Position numbers and translations under genes: made by a program. Positions 40,377 to 54,800 of a stretch of 64,000 nucleotides of DNA are shown piece by piece; position 1 is the first letter of the stretch, and each line of letters starts with the position of its first letter. The notes beneath the pieces were generated by a model. The model had not been told where the DNA came from. It worked only from the letters and a program-made list of their open reading frames with translations, and searched no databases. The DNA is from Pratylenchus scribneri (taxonomy: Eukaryota; Nematoda; Chromadorea; Rhabditida; Pratylenchidae), in contig JAQSEB010000016.1 of NCBI GenBank assembly GCA_030063045.1, positions 186,001-250,000 on the forward strand, written 5' to 3'.

Positions 40377-41636
40377 AAAGCAGTCTCTCACGTCCAAAAA
40401 GCAGTCTCTCACGCCCAAAAAGCAGTCACCCAAAAGCAGTCTCTCACGCCCAAAAAGCAGTCACCCAAAAGCAGTCTCTCACGCCCAAAAAGCAGTCACC
40501 CAAAAGCAGTCACTCACGCCCAAAAAGCAGTCACCCAAAAGCAGTCACTCACGCCCAAAAAGCAGTCACCCAAAAGCAGTCACTCACGCCCAAAAAGCAG
40601 TCACCTAAAAGCAGTCTCTCACGCCCAAAAAGCAGTCACCCAAAAGCAGTCTCTCACGCCCAAAAACCAGTCACCCAAAAGCAATCTCTCACGCCCAAAA
40701 AGCAGTCACCCAAAAGCAGTCTCTCACGCCCAAAAAGCAGTCACCCAAAAGCAGTCTCTCACGCCCAAAAAGCAGTCACCCAAAAGCAGTCTCTCACGCC
40801 CAAAAAGCAGTCACCCAAAAGCAGTCTCTCACGCCCAAAAAGCAGTCACCCAAAAGCAGTCTCTCACGCCCAAAAAGCAGTCACCCAAAAGCAATCTCTC
40901 ACGCCCAAAAAGCAGTCACCCAAAAGCAGTCTCTCACGCCCAAAAAGCAGTCACCCAAAAGCAGTCACTCACGCCCAAAAAGCAGTCACCTAAAAGCAGT
41001 CTCTCACGCCCAAAAAGCAGTCACCCAAAAGCAGTCTCTCACGCCCAAAAACCAGTCACCCAAAAGCAATCTCTCACGCCCAAAAAGCAGTCACCCAAAA
41101 GCATCTCACGCCCAAAAAGCAGTCACCCAAAAGCAGTCTCTCACGCCCAAAAAGCAGTCACCCAAAAGCAGTCACTCACGCCCAAAAAGCAGTCACCCAA
41201 AAGCAGTCACTCACGCCCAAAAAGCAGTCACCCAAAAGCAGTCACTCACGCCCAAAAAGCAGTCACCTAAAAGCAGTCTCTCACGCCCAAAAAGCAGTCA
41301 CCCAAAAGCAGTCTCTCACGCCCAAAAACCAGTCACCCAAAAGCAATCTCTCACGCCCAAAAAGCAGTCACCCAAAAGCAGTCTCTCACGCCCAAAAAGC
41401 AGTCACCCAAAAGCAGTCTCTCACGCCCAAAAAGCAGTCACCCAAAAGCAGTCACTCACGCCCAAAAAGCAGTCACCCAAAAGCAGTCACTCACGCCCAA
41501 AAAGCAGTCACCTAAAAGCAGTCTCTCACGCCCAAAAAGCAGTCACCCAAAAGCAGTCTCTCACGCCCAAAAAGCAGTCACCCAAAAGCAGTCTCTCACG
41601 CCCAAAAAGCAGTCACCCAAAAGCAGTCTCTCACGT
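40377..41636 (+). repeat. 35-base minisatellite, about 36 copies
   Basis: The unit is AGCAGTCACCCAAAAGCAGT followed by CTCTCACGCCCAAAA, with an internal half-repeat (AAAGCAGTC twice). Variants with CCAGTC, GCAATC and CACTCACG recur in blocks, suggesting higher-order amplification. Because 35 is not a multiple of three and the unit has no stop on this strand, a frame stays open through it. Confidence 0.93.
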
Positions 41637-41752
41637 AGGCAAAAGTTTCAGGAAGGATTATAATTAGAATTTTTATGGCAAAATTGTAATTAAAGACAGT
41701 CTTTAATCTTTCGGAAAATTTTTAATCTACTAATAAAATATATTTAACTTAC

Positions 41753-42128
41753 TGGAATGAGTGCATTTAAAAGTCGTTTCTCTTCCACAAATGGAAGCAG
41801 AGCCACTCCCTGCCAGGCAAATTTCTTTCCATTCAAGTCGATTTCAAATTGCTCTGGGTAAAAGTCCACAATTGGTGAGCTTGGTTCAGTCATCAGAGAA
41901 CGCCATCCGGCTGGAATATGCTCTCTTAAATTAATTAAAATTAGCTAAATAATAAGATTTTTTGAATTAAAACCTGCTAGCTGCTGGGAAAACGCCCATC
42001 AATTGTTCCAACGGTTTGAATGGTTTTGTTGATTTACTGAAATCCGGCTCAAAATTGTCGATCAAATCAAAGTCCGAAGCGAATGGAGCATAATGGAATG
42101 GATAGTACCAAGTCCAACTGGCGCAACC
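41753..42128 (-). CDS. XRN-type 5'-3' exoribonuclease, two internal exons
   Basis: Exon 41974-42128 reads [20 protein letters not shown] and later [16 protein letters not shown]. Exon 41753-41924 reads [31 protein letters not shown] and [20 protein letters not shown]. They join in phase 2 with canonical sites; the second ends at a GTAAGT donor. These words match the conserved N-terminal half of XRN1/XRN2, enzymes that degrade 5'-monophosphate RNA (XRN2 in nuclear termination and turnover, XRN1 in cytoplasmic decay); I lean to XRN2 but cannot separate them safely. The earlier exons would lie to the right, where there is only satellite DNA, and the next exon to the left, where there is a minisatellite. 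So this is either a gene with giant satellite-filled introns or a fragment. Confidence 0.8.
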
Positions 42129-42219
42129 CTAAATAAAAATTCGAATTAATTTAAATTTATTAAGATTTGCAGGTATTTTCTATTTTTTTAGCGACGACAT
42201 TACTAATTTGATATGTTTT

Positions 42220-42810
42220 TATAAAATATTTTCCTAAATATTTTTCAGAAGCAAAAAATGGAAATTTTTTTTTCAAAAATTTGTATATTTTATATTTTTG
42301 ATATATTATATTTGATATTTGCTCTATATTGTTCCTTCTATAAAATATTTCCTGCTTTGAATTAAAAAAAAATTATAATCATAAAAAGTCGAAAAATTTT
42401 TGAAAAATTCCATCTATTATTTCATATATTCATCGTAATTTTTAGATTTATTTTCAAGTCTATTTAAACAGATTCTACTTCAAATATATAAATGAATAGA
42501 TTGAATTGGCATTATCTATTTAATAAAAAAAATAATTTAATAAATATTTTCCTAAATATTTTTCAGAAGCAAAAAATGGAAATTTTTTTTCAAAAATTTG
42601 TATATTTTATATTTTTGATATATTATATTAGATATTTGCTCTATATTGTTCCTTCTATAAAATATTTTCTGCTTTGAATTAAAAAAAATTATAATCATAA
42701 AAAGTCGAAAAATTTTTGAAAAGTTCCATCTATTATTTCATATATTCATCGTAATTTTTAGACTTATTTTCAAGTCTATTTAAACAGATTCTACTTCAAA
42801 TATATAAAAA
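42220..42810 (+). repeat. Two direct copies of a segment of about 270 bases
   Basis: Copies at about 42220-42490 and 42540-42807 share CCTAAATATTTTTCAGAAGC, TTGCTCTATATTGTTCCTTC and AGTCTATTTAAACAGATTCT, offset by 318 bases. They lie directly before the satellite array and may be a diverged relative or its boundary. Confidence 0.85.
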
Positions 42811-42848
42811 TTTTTCTTATTTTTTATTTTTTTAAAAAATTTATTCTT

Positions 42849-45800
42849 GATTATTTCAAGAAAATATATAGATCATAAAATCTGATATACATTTCTAATA
42901 TATTCTCTATTATATTGGATATATTTCTATTAAAAAATGTAAAGAAAAATTAATTTAATTAAATATTTTTCATGAAAAATTTTCAGATTTTTAAAAGCAA
43001 TTATTCAAGGACTATTCGTTTAAATTTTTATACCACTTTTTTTAATGAACATTTTCTTATATATAATTACTCTCAAAGGATATGTGTTTAGCACTGAATT
43101 TTGCAAAAAAGCAATTTTTGAAATATTTTTTTCGATAATTTTATCACTTTTTTTCTATTTTTCTAATTTTTCTGATTTTTTATTTCATTAAAAAATTTAT
43201 TCTAGATTTTTTCAAGAAAATATATAGATCATAAAATCTGATATACATTTCTAATATATTCTCTATTATATTGGATATATTTCTATTAAAAAATGTAAAG
43301 AAAAATTAATTTAATTAAATATTTTTCATGAAAAATTTTCAGATTTTTAAAAGCAATTATTCAAGGACTATTCGTTTAAATTTTTATACCACTTTTTTTA
43401 ATGAACATTTTCTTATATATAATTACTCTCAAAGGATATGTGTTTAGCACTGAATTTTGCAAAAAAGCAATTTTTGAAATATTTTTTTCGATTATTTTAT
43501 CAATTTTTTTCTATTTTTCTAATTTTTCTTATTTTTTAATACATTAAAAAATGTATTCTTGATTAATTCAAGAAAATATATAGGTCATAAAATTTGTTAT
43601 ACATTTCTAATATATTCTCTATTATATTGGATATATTTCTATTAAAAAATGTAAAGAAAAATTAATTTTATTAAATATTTTTCATGAAAAATTTTCAGAT
43701 TTTTAAAAGCAATTATTCAAGGACTATTCGTTTAAATTTTTATACCACTTTTTTTAATGAACATTTTCTTATATATAATTACTCTCAAAGGATATGTGTT
43801 TAGCACTGAATTTTGCAAAAAAGCAATTTTTGAAATATTTTTTTCGATGATTTTATCACTTATTTTCTATTTTTCTAATTTTTCTGATTTTTTATTTCAT
43901 TAAAAAATTTATTCTAGATTTTTTCAAGAAAATATATAGATCATAAAATCTGATATACATTTCTAATATATTCTCTATTATATTGGATATATTTCTATTA
44001 AAAAATGTAAAGAAAAATTAATTTAATTAAATATTTTTCATGAAAAATTTTCAGATTTTTAAAAGCAATTATTCAAGGACTATTCGTTTAAATTTTTATA
44101 CCACTTTTTTTATGAACATTTTCTTATATATAATTACTCTCAAAGGATATGTGTTTAGCATTGAATTTTGCAAAAAAGCAATTTTTGAAATATTTTTTTC
44201 GATAATTTTATCACTTATTTTCTATTTTTCTAATTTTTCTGATTTTTTATTTCATTAAAAAATTTATTCTAGATTTTTTCAAGAAAATATATAGATCATA
44301 AAATTTGTTATACATTTCTAATATATTCTCTATATATATTGGATATATTTCTATCATAAAATGTAAGGAAAAATTAATTTAATTACACATTTTTCATGGA
44401 AAATTTTTAGATTTTTAAAAGCAACAATTCAAGAATTATTTGTTTAAATTTTTATACCACTTTTTTTAATGAACATTTTCTTATATATAATTACTCTCAA
44501 AGGATATGTGTTTAGCACTGAATTTTGCAAAAAAAGCAATTTTTGAAATATTTTTTTCGATAATTTTATCAATTTTTTTCTATTTTTCTAATTTTTCTTA
44601 TTTTTTAATACATTAAAAAATGTATTCTTGATTATTTCAAGAAAATATATAGGTCATAAAATTTGTTATACATTTCTAATATATTCTCTATTATATTGGA
44701 TATATTTCTATTAAAAAATGTAAAGAAAAATTAATTTAATTAAATATTTTTCACGAAAAATTTTCAGATTTTTAAAAGCAATTATTCAAGGACTATTCGT
44801 TTAAATTTTTATACCACTTTTTTTAATGAACATTTTCTTATATATAATTACTCTCAAAGGATATGTGTTTAGCACTGAATTTTGCAAAAAAGCAATTTTT
44901 GAAATATTTTTTTCGATGATTTTATCACTTATTTTCTATTTTTCTAATTTTTCTGATTTTTTATTTCATTAAAAAATTTATTCTAGATTTTTTCAAGAAA
45001 ATATATAGATCATAAAATCTGATATACATTTCTAATATATTCTCTATTATATTGGATATATTTCTATTAAAAAATGTAAAGAAAAATTAATTTAATTAAA
45101 TATTTTTCATGAAAAATTTTCAGATTTTTAAAAGCAATTATTCAAGGACTATTCCTTTAAATTTTTATACCACTTTTTTTAATGAACATTTTCTTATATA
45201 TAATTACTCTCAAAGGATATGTGTTTAGCACTGAATTTTGCAAAAAAGCAATTTTTGAAATATTTTTTTCGATATTTTATCAATTTTTTTTTATTTTTCT
45301 AATTTTTCTTATTTTTTATTAAATTAAAAAATTTATTCTTGATTATTTCAAGAAAATATATAGGTCATAAAATTTGTTATACATTTCTAATATATTCTCT
45401 ATTATATTGGATATATTTCTATTAAAAAATGTAAAGAAAAATTAATTTAATTAAATATTTTTCATGAAAAATTTTCAGATTTTTAAAAGCAATTATTCAA
45501 GGACTATTCGTTTAAATTTTTATACCACTTTTTTTAATGAACATTTTCTTATATATAATTACTCTCAAAGGATATGTGTTTAGCACTGAATTTTGCAAAA
45601 AAGCAATTTTTGAAATATTTTTTTCGATAATTTTATCAATTTTTTTTATTTTTCTAATTTTTCTTATTTTTTATTAAATTAAAAAATTTATTCTTGATTA
45701 TTTCAAGAAAATATATAGGTCATAAAATTTGTTATACATTTCTAATATATTCTCTATTATATTGGATATATTTCTATTAAAAAATGTAAAGAAAAATTAA

Positions 45801-48800
45801 TTTAATTAAATATTTTTCATGAAAAATTTTCAGATTTTTAAAAGCAATTATTCAAGGACTATTCGTTTAAATTTTTATACCACTTTTTTTAATGAACATT
45901 TTCTTATATATAATTACTCTCAAAGGATATGTGTTTAGCACTGAATTTTGCAAAAAAAGCAATTTTTGAAATATTTTTTTCGATTATTTTATCAATTTTT
46001 TTCTATTTTTCTAATTTTTCTTATTTTTTAATACATTAAAAAATGTATTCTTGATTATTTCAAGAAAATATATAGGTCATAAAATTTGTTATACATTTCT
46101 AATATATTCTCTATTATATTGGATATATTTCTATTAAAAAATGTAAAGAAAAATTAATTTAATTAAATATTTTTCATGAAAAATTTTCAGATTTTTAAAA
46201 GCAATTATTCAAGGACTATTCGTTTAAATTTTTATACCACTTTTTTTAATGAACATTTTCTTATATATAATTACTCTCAAAGGATATGTGTTTAGCACTG
46301 AATTTTGCAAAAAAGCAATTTTTGAAATATTTTTTTCGATAATTTTATCACTTTTTTTCTATTTTTCTAATTTTTCTGATTTTTTATTTCATTAAAAAAT
46401 TTATTCTAGATTTTTTCAAGAAAATATATAGATCATAAAATCTGATATACATTTCTAATATATTCTCTATTATATTGGATATATTTCTATTAAAAAATGT
46501 AAAGAAAAATTAATTTAATTAAATATTTTTCATGAAAAATTTTCAGATTTTTAAAAGCAATTATTCAAGGATTATTCGTTTAAATTTTTATACCACTTTT
46601 TTTAATGAACATTTTCTTATATATAATTACTCTCAAAGGATATGTGTTTAGCACTGAATTTTGCAAAAAAGCAATTTTTGAAATATTTTTTTCGATAATT
46701 TTATCACTTTTTTTCTATTTTTCTAATTTTTCTGATTTTTTATTTCATTAAAAAATTTATTCTAGATTTTTTCAAGAAAATATATAGATCATAAAATCTG
46801 ATATACATTTCTAATATATTCTCTATTATATTGGATATATTTCTATTAAAAAATGTAAAGAAAAATTAATTTAATTAAATATTTTTCATGAAAAATTTTC
46901 AGATTTTTAAAAGCAATTATTCAAGGACTATTCGTTTAAATTTTTATACCACTTTTTTAATGAACATTTTCTTATATATAATTACTCTCAAAGGATATGT
47001 GTTTAGCACTGAATTTTGCAAAAAAGCAATTTTTGAAATATTTTTTTCGATAATTTTATCACTTTTTTTCTATTTTTCTAATTTTTCTTATTTTTTAATA
47101 CATTAAAAAATGTATTCTTGATTATTTCAAGAAAATATATAGGTCATAAAATTTGTTATACATTTCTAATATATTCTCTATTATATTGGATATATTTCTA
47201 TTAAAAAATGTAATGAAAAATTAATTTAATTAAATATTTTTCATGAAAAATTTTCAGATTTTTAAAAGCAATTATTCAAGGACTATTCGTTTAAATTTTT
47301 ATACCACTTTTTTTAATGAACATTTTCTTATATATAATTACTCTCAAAGGATATGTGTTTAGCACTGAATTTTGCAAAAAAGCAATTTTTGAAATATTTT
47401 TTTCGATAATTTTATCACTTTTTTTCTATTTTTCTAATTTTTCTGATTTTTTATTTCATTAAAAAATTTATTCTAGATTTTTTCAAGAAAATATATAGAT
47501 CATAAAATCTGATATACATTTCTAATATATTCTCTATTATATTGGATATATTTCTATTAAAAAATGTAAAGAAAAATTAATTTAATTAAATATTTTTCAT
47601 GAAAAATTTTCAGATTTTTAAAAGCAATTATTCAAGGACTATTCGTTTAAATTTTTATACCACTTTTTTAATGAACATTTTCTTATATATAATTACTCTC
47701 AAAGGATATGTGTTTAGCACTGAATTTTGCAAAAAAGCAATTTTTGAAATATTTTTTTCGATGATTTTATCACTTATTTTCTATTTTTCTAATTTTTCTG
47801 ATTTTTTATTTCATTAAAAAATTTATTCTAGATTTTTTCAAGAAAATATATAGATCATAAAATCTGATATACATTTCTAATATATTCTCTATTATATTGG
47901 ATATATTTCTATTAAAAAATGTAAAGAAAAATTAATTTAATTAAATATTTTTCATGAAAAATTTTCAGATTTTTAAAAGCAATTATTCAAGGACTATTCG
48001 TTTAAATTTTTATACCACTTTTTTTAATGAACATTTTCTTATATATAATTACTCTCAAAGGATATGTGTTTAGCACTGAATTTTGCAAAAAAGCAATTTT
48101 TGAAATATTTTTTTCGATAATTTTATCACTTTTTTTCTATTTTTCTAATTTTTCTGATTTTTTATTTCATTAAAAAATTTATTCTAGATTTTTTCAAGAA
48201 AATATATAGATCATAAAATCTGATATACATTTCTAATATATTCTCTATTATATTGGATATATTTCTATTAAAAAATGTAAAGAAAAATTAATTTAATTAA
48301 ATATTTTTCATGAAAAATTTTCAGATTTTTAAAAGCAATTATTCAAGGACTATTCGTTTAAATTTTTATACCACTTTTTTTAATGAACATTTTCTTATAT
48401 ATAATTACTCTCAAAGGATATGTGTTTAGCACTGAATTTTGCAAAAAAGCAATTTTTGAAATATTTTTTTCGATTATTTTATCAATTTTTTTCTATTTTT
48501 CTAATTTTTCTTATTTTTTAATACATTAAAAAATGTATTCTTGATTATTTCAAGAAAATATATAGGTCATAAAATTTGTTATACATTTCTAATATATTCT
48601 CTATTATATTGGATATATTTCTATTAAAAAATGTAATGAAAAATTAATTTAATTAAATATTTTTCATGAAAAATTTTCAGATTTTTAAAAGCAATTATTC
48701 AAGGACTATTCGTTTAAATTTTTATACCACTTTTTTTAATGAACATTTTCTTATATATAATTACTCTCAAAGGATATGTGTTTAGCACTGAATTTTGCAA

Positions 48801-51800
48801 AAAAGCAATTTTTGAAATATTTTTTTCGATAATTTTATCACTTTTTTTCTATTTTTCTAATTTTTCTGATTTTTTATTTCATTAAAAAATTTATTCTAGA
48901 TTTTTTCAAGAAAATATATAGATCATAAAATCTGATATACATTTCTAATATATTCTCTATTATATTGGATATATTTCTATTAAAAAATGTAAAGAAAAAT
49001 TAATTTAATTAAATATTTTTCATGAAAAATTTTCAGATTTTTAAAAGCAATTATTCAAGGACTATTCGTTTAAATTTTTATACCACTTTTTTAATGAACA
49101 TTTTCTTATATATAATTACTCTCAAAGGATATGTGTTTAGCACTGAATTTTGCAAAAAAGCAATTTTTGAAATATTTTTTTCGATGATTTTATCACTTAT
49201 TTTCTATTTTTCTAATTTTTCTGATTTTTTATTTCATTAAAAAATTTATTCTAGATTTTTTCAAGAAAATATATAGATCATAAAATCTGATATACATTTC
49301 TAATATATTCTCTATTATATTGGATATATTTCTATTAAAAAATGTAAAGAAAAATTAATTTAATTAAATATTTTTCATGAAAAATTTTCAGATTTTTAAA
49401 AGCAATTATTCAAGGACTATTCGTTTAAATTTTTATACCACTTTTTTTAATGAACATTTTCTTATATATAATTACTCTCAAAGGATATGTGTTTAGCACT
49501 GAATTTTGCAAAAAAGCAATTTTTGAAATATTTTTTTCGATAATTTTATCACTTTTTTTCTATTTTTCTAATTTTTCTGATTTTTTATTTCATTAAAAAA
49601 TTTATTCTAGATTTTTTCAAGAAAATATATAGATCATAAAATCTGATATACATTTCTAATATATTCTCTATTATATTGGATATATTTCTATTAAAAAATG
49701 TAAAGAAAAATTAATTTAATTAAATATTTTTCATGAAAAATTTTCAGATTTTTAAAAGCAATTATTCAAGGACTATTCGTTTAAATTTTTAAACCACTTT
49801 TTTTAATGAACATTTTCTTATATATAATTACTCTCAAAGGATATGTGTTTAGCACTGAATTTTGCAAAAAAGCAATTTTTGAAATATTTTTTTCGATAAT
49901 TTTATGAATTTTTTTCTATTTTTCTAATTTTTCTTATTTTTTAATACATTAAAAAATGTATTCTTGATTATTTCAAGAAAATATATAGGTCATAAAATTT
50001 GTTATACATTTCTAATATATTCTCTATTATATTGGATATATTTCTATTAAAAAATGTAAAGAAAAATTAATTTAATTAAATATTTTTCATGAAAAATTTT
50101 CAGATTTTTAAAAGCAATTATTCAAGGACTATTCGTTTAAATTTTTAAACCACTTTTTTTAATGAACATTTTCTTATATATAATTACTCTCAAAGGATAT
50201 GTGTTTAGCACTGAATTTTGCAAAAAAGCAATTTTTGAAATATTTTTTTCGATAATTTTATCAATTTTTTTCTATTTTTCTAATTTTTCTTATTTTTTAA
50301 TACATTAAAAAATGTATTCTTGATTATTTCAAGAAAATATATAGGTCATAAAATTTGTTATACATTTCTAATATATTCTCTATTATATTGGATATATTTC
50401 TATTAAAAAATGTAAAGAAAAATTAATTTAATTAAATATTTTTCATGAAAAATTTTCAGATTTTTAAAAGCAATTATTCAAGGACTATTCGTTTAAATTT
50501 TTATACCACTTTTTTTAATGAACATTTTCTTATATATAATTACTCTCAAAGGATATGTGTTTAGCACTGAATTTTGCAAAAAAGCAATTTTTGAAATATT
50601 TTTTTCGATAATTTTATCACTTTTTTTCTATTTTTCTAATTTTTCTTATTTTTTATTTCATTAAAAAATTTATTCTAGATTTTTTCAAGAAAATATATAG
50701 ATCATAAAATCTGATATACATTTCTAATATATTCTCTATTATATTGGATATATTTCTATTAAAAAATGTAAAGAAAAATTAATTTAATTAAATATTTTTC
50801 ATGAAAAATTTTCAGATTTTTAAAAGCAATTATTCAAGGACTATTCGTTTAAATTTTTATACCACTTTTTTTAATGAACATTTTCTTATATATAATTACT
50901 CTCAAAGGATATGTGTTTAGCACTGAATTTTGCAAAAAAGCAATTTTTGAAATATTTTTTTCGATTATTTTATCAATTTTTTTCTATTTTTCTAATTTTT
51001 CTTATTTTTTAATACATTAAAAAATGTATTCTTGATTATTTCAAGAAAATATATAGGTCATAAAATTTGTTATACATTTCTAATATATTCTCTATTATAT
51101 TGGATATATTTCTATTAAAAAATATAAAGAAAAATTCATTTAATTAAATATTTTTCATGAAAAATTTTCAGATTTTTAAAAGCAATTATTCAAGGACTAT
51201 TCGTTTAAATTTTTATACCACTTTTTTTAATGAACATTTTCTTATATATAATTACTCTCAAAGGATATGTGTTTAGCACTGAATTTTGCAAAAAAGCAAT
51301 TTTTGAAATATTTTTTTCGATAATTTTATCACTTTTTTTCTATTTTTCTAATTTTTCTGATTTTTTATTTCATTAAAAAATTTATTCTAGATTTTTTCAA
51401 GAAAATATATAGATCATAAAATCTGATATACATTTCTAATATATTCTCTATTATATTGGATATATTTCTATTAAAAAATGTAAAGAAAAATTAATTTAAT
51501 TAAATATTTTTCATGAAAAATTTTCAGATTTTTAAAAGCAATTATTCAAGGACTATTCGTTTAAATTTTTATACCACTTTTTTTAATGAACATTTTCTTA
51601 TATATAATTACTCTCAAAGGATATGTGTTTAGCACTGAATTTTGCAAAAAAAAGCAATTTTTGAAATATTTTTTTCGATAATTTTATCAATTTTTTTTAT
51701 TTTTCTAATTTTTCTTATTTTTTATTAAATTAAAAAATTTATTCTTGATTATTTCAAGAAAATATATAGGTCATAAAATTTGTTATACATTTCTAATATA

Positions 51801-54800
51801 TTCTCTATTATATTGGATATATTTCTATTAAAAAATGTAAAGAAAAATTAATTTAATTAAATATTTTTCATGAAAAATTTTCAGATTTTTAAAAGCAATT
51901 ATTCAAGGACTATTCGTTTAAATTTTTATACCACTTTTTTTAATGAACATTTTCTTATATATAATTACTCTCAAAGGATATGTGTTTAGCACTGAATTTT
52001 GCAAAAAAAGCAATTTTTGAAATATTTTTTTCGATTATTTTATCAATTTTTTTCTATTTTTCTAATTTTTCTTATTTTTTAGTACATTAAAAAATGTATT
52101 CTTGATTATTTCAAGAAAATATATAGGTCATAAAATTTGTTATACATTTCTAATATATTCTCTATTATATTGGATATATTTCTATTAAAAAATGTAAAGA
52201 AAAATTAATTTAATTAAATATTTTTCATGAAAAATTTTCAGATTTTTAAAAGCAATTATTCAAGGACTATTCGTTTAAATTTTTATACCACTTTTTTTAA
52301 TGAACATTTTCTTATATATAATTACTCTCAAAGGATATGTGTTTAGCACTGAATTTTGCAAAAAAGCAATTTTTGAAATATTTTTTTCGATTATTTTATC
52401 AATTTTTTTCTATTTTTCTAATTTTTCTTATTTTTTAATACATTAAAAAATGTATTCTTGATTATTTCAAGAAAATATATAGGTCATAAAATTTGTTATA
52501 CATTTCTAATATATTCTCTATTATATTGGATATATTTCTATTAAAAAATGTAAAGAAAAATTAATTTAATTAAATATTTTTCATGAAAAATTTTCAGATT
52601 TTTAAAAGCAATTATTCAAGGACTATTCGTTTAAATTTTTATACCACTTTTTTTAATGAACATTTTCTTATATATAATTACTCTCAAAGGATATGTGTTT
52701 AGCACTGAATTTTGCAAAAAAGCAATTTTTGAAATATTTTTTTCGATTATTTTATCAATTTTTTTCTATTTTTCTAATTTTTCTTATTTTTTAATACATT
52801 AAAAAATGTATTCTAGATTTTTTCAAGAAAATATATAGATCATAAAATCTGTTATACATTTCTAATATATTCTCTATTATATTGGATATATTTCTATTAA
52901 AAAATGTAAAGAAAAATTAATTTAATTAAATATTTTTCATGAAAAATTTTCAGATTTTTAAAAGCAATTATTCAAGGACTATTCGTTTAAATTTTTATAC
53001 CACTTTTTTTAATGAACATTTTCTTATATATAATTACTCTCAAAGGATATGTGTTTAGCACTGAATTTTGCAAAAAAAGCAATTTTTGAAATATTTTTTT
53101 CGATTATTTTATCAATTTTTTTCTATTTTTCTAATTTTTCTTATTTTTTAATACATTAAAAAATGTATTCTTGATTATTTCAAGAAAATATATAGGTCAT
53201 AAAATTTGTTATACATTTCTAATATATTCTCTATTATATTGGATATATTTCTATTAAAAAATGTAAAGAAAAATTAATTTAATTAAATATTTTTCATGAA
53301 AAATTTTCAGATTTTTAAAAGCAATTATTCAAGGACTATTCGTTTAAATTTTTATACCACTTTTTTTAATGAACATTTTCTTATATATAATTACTCTCAA
53401 AGGATATGTGTTTAGCACTGAATTTTGCAAAAAAGCAATTTTTGAAATATTTTTTTCGATAATTTTATCACTTTTTTTCTATTTTTCTAATTTTTCTGAT
53501 TTTTTATTTCATTAAAAAATTTATTCTAGATTTTTTCAAGAAAATATATAGATCATAAAATCTGATATACATTTCTAATATATTCTCTATTATATTGGAT
53601 ATATTTCTATTAAAAAATGTAAAGAAAAATTAATTTAATTAAATATTTTTCATGAAAAATTTTCAGATTTTTAAAAGCAATTATTCAAGGACTATTCGTT
53701 TAAATTTTTATACCACTTTTTTTAATGAACATTTTCTTATATATAATTACTCTCAAAGGATATGTGTTTAGCACTGAATTTTGCAAAAAAGCAATTTTTG
53801 AAATATTTTTTTCGATAATTTTATCACTTTTTTTCTATTTTTCTAATTTTTCTGATTTTTTATTTCATTAAAAAATTTATTCTAGATTTTTTCAAGAAAA
53901 TATATAGATCATAAAATCTGATATACATTTCTAATATATTCTCTATTATATTGGATATATTTCTATTAAAAAATGTAAAGAAAAATTAATTTAATTAAAT
54001 ATTTTTCATGAAAAATTTTCAGATTTTTAAAAGCAATTATTCAAGGACTATTCGTTTAAATTTTTAAACCACTTTTTTTAATGAACATTTTCTTATATAT
54101 AATTACTCTCAAAGGATATGTGTTTAGCACTGAATTTTGCAAAAAAAGCAATTTTTGAAATATTTTTTTCGATTATTTTATCAATTTTTTTCTATTTTTC
54201 TAATTTTTCTTATTTTTTAATACATTAAAAAATGTATTCTTGATTATTTCAAGAAAATATATAGGTCATAAAATTTGTTATACATTTCTAATATATTCTC
54301 TATTATATTGGATATATTTCTATTAAAAAATGTAAAGAAAAATTAATTTAATTAAATATTTTTCATGAAAAATTTTCAGATTTTTAAAAGCAATTATTCA
54401 AGGACTATTCGTTTAAATTTTTATACCACTTTTTTAATGAACATTTTCTTATATATAATTACTCTCAAAGGATATGTGTTTAGCACTGAATTTTGCAAAA
54501 AAGCAATTTTTGAAATATTTTTTTCGATAATTTTATCACTTTTTTTCTATTTTTCTAATATTTCTGATTTTTTATTTCATTAAAAAATTTATTCTAGATT
54601 TTTTCAAGAAAATATATAGATCATAAAATCTGATATACATTTCTAATATATTCTCTATTATATTGGATATATTTCTATTAAAAAATGTAAAGAAAAATTA
54701 ATTTAATTAAATATTTTTCATGAAAAATTTTCAGATTTTTAAAAGCAATTATTCAAGGACTATTCGTTTAAATTTTTAAACCACTTTTTTTAATGAACAT

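Noticed and set aside
40332..41270. 312-codon frame over the minisatellite
   Set aside because: It is a necessary result of a 35-base unit without stop codons. No gene-like start, signal or unique domain is present.
44040..54583. 72-codon open frames in several satellite units (44040, 46888, 47599, 49022, 54365)
   Set aside because: They exist only in the few units that lack one T of a T-run; all other units break the frame. There is no sign of selection for coding, so they are chance frames in a tandem repeat.
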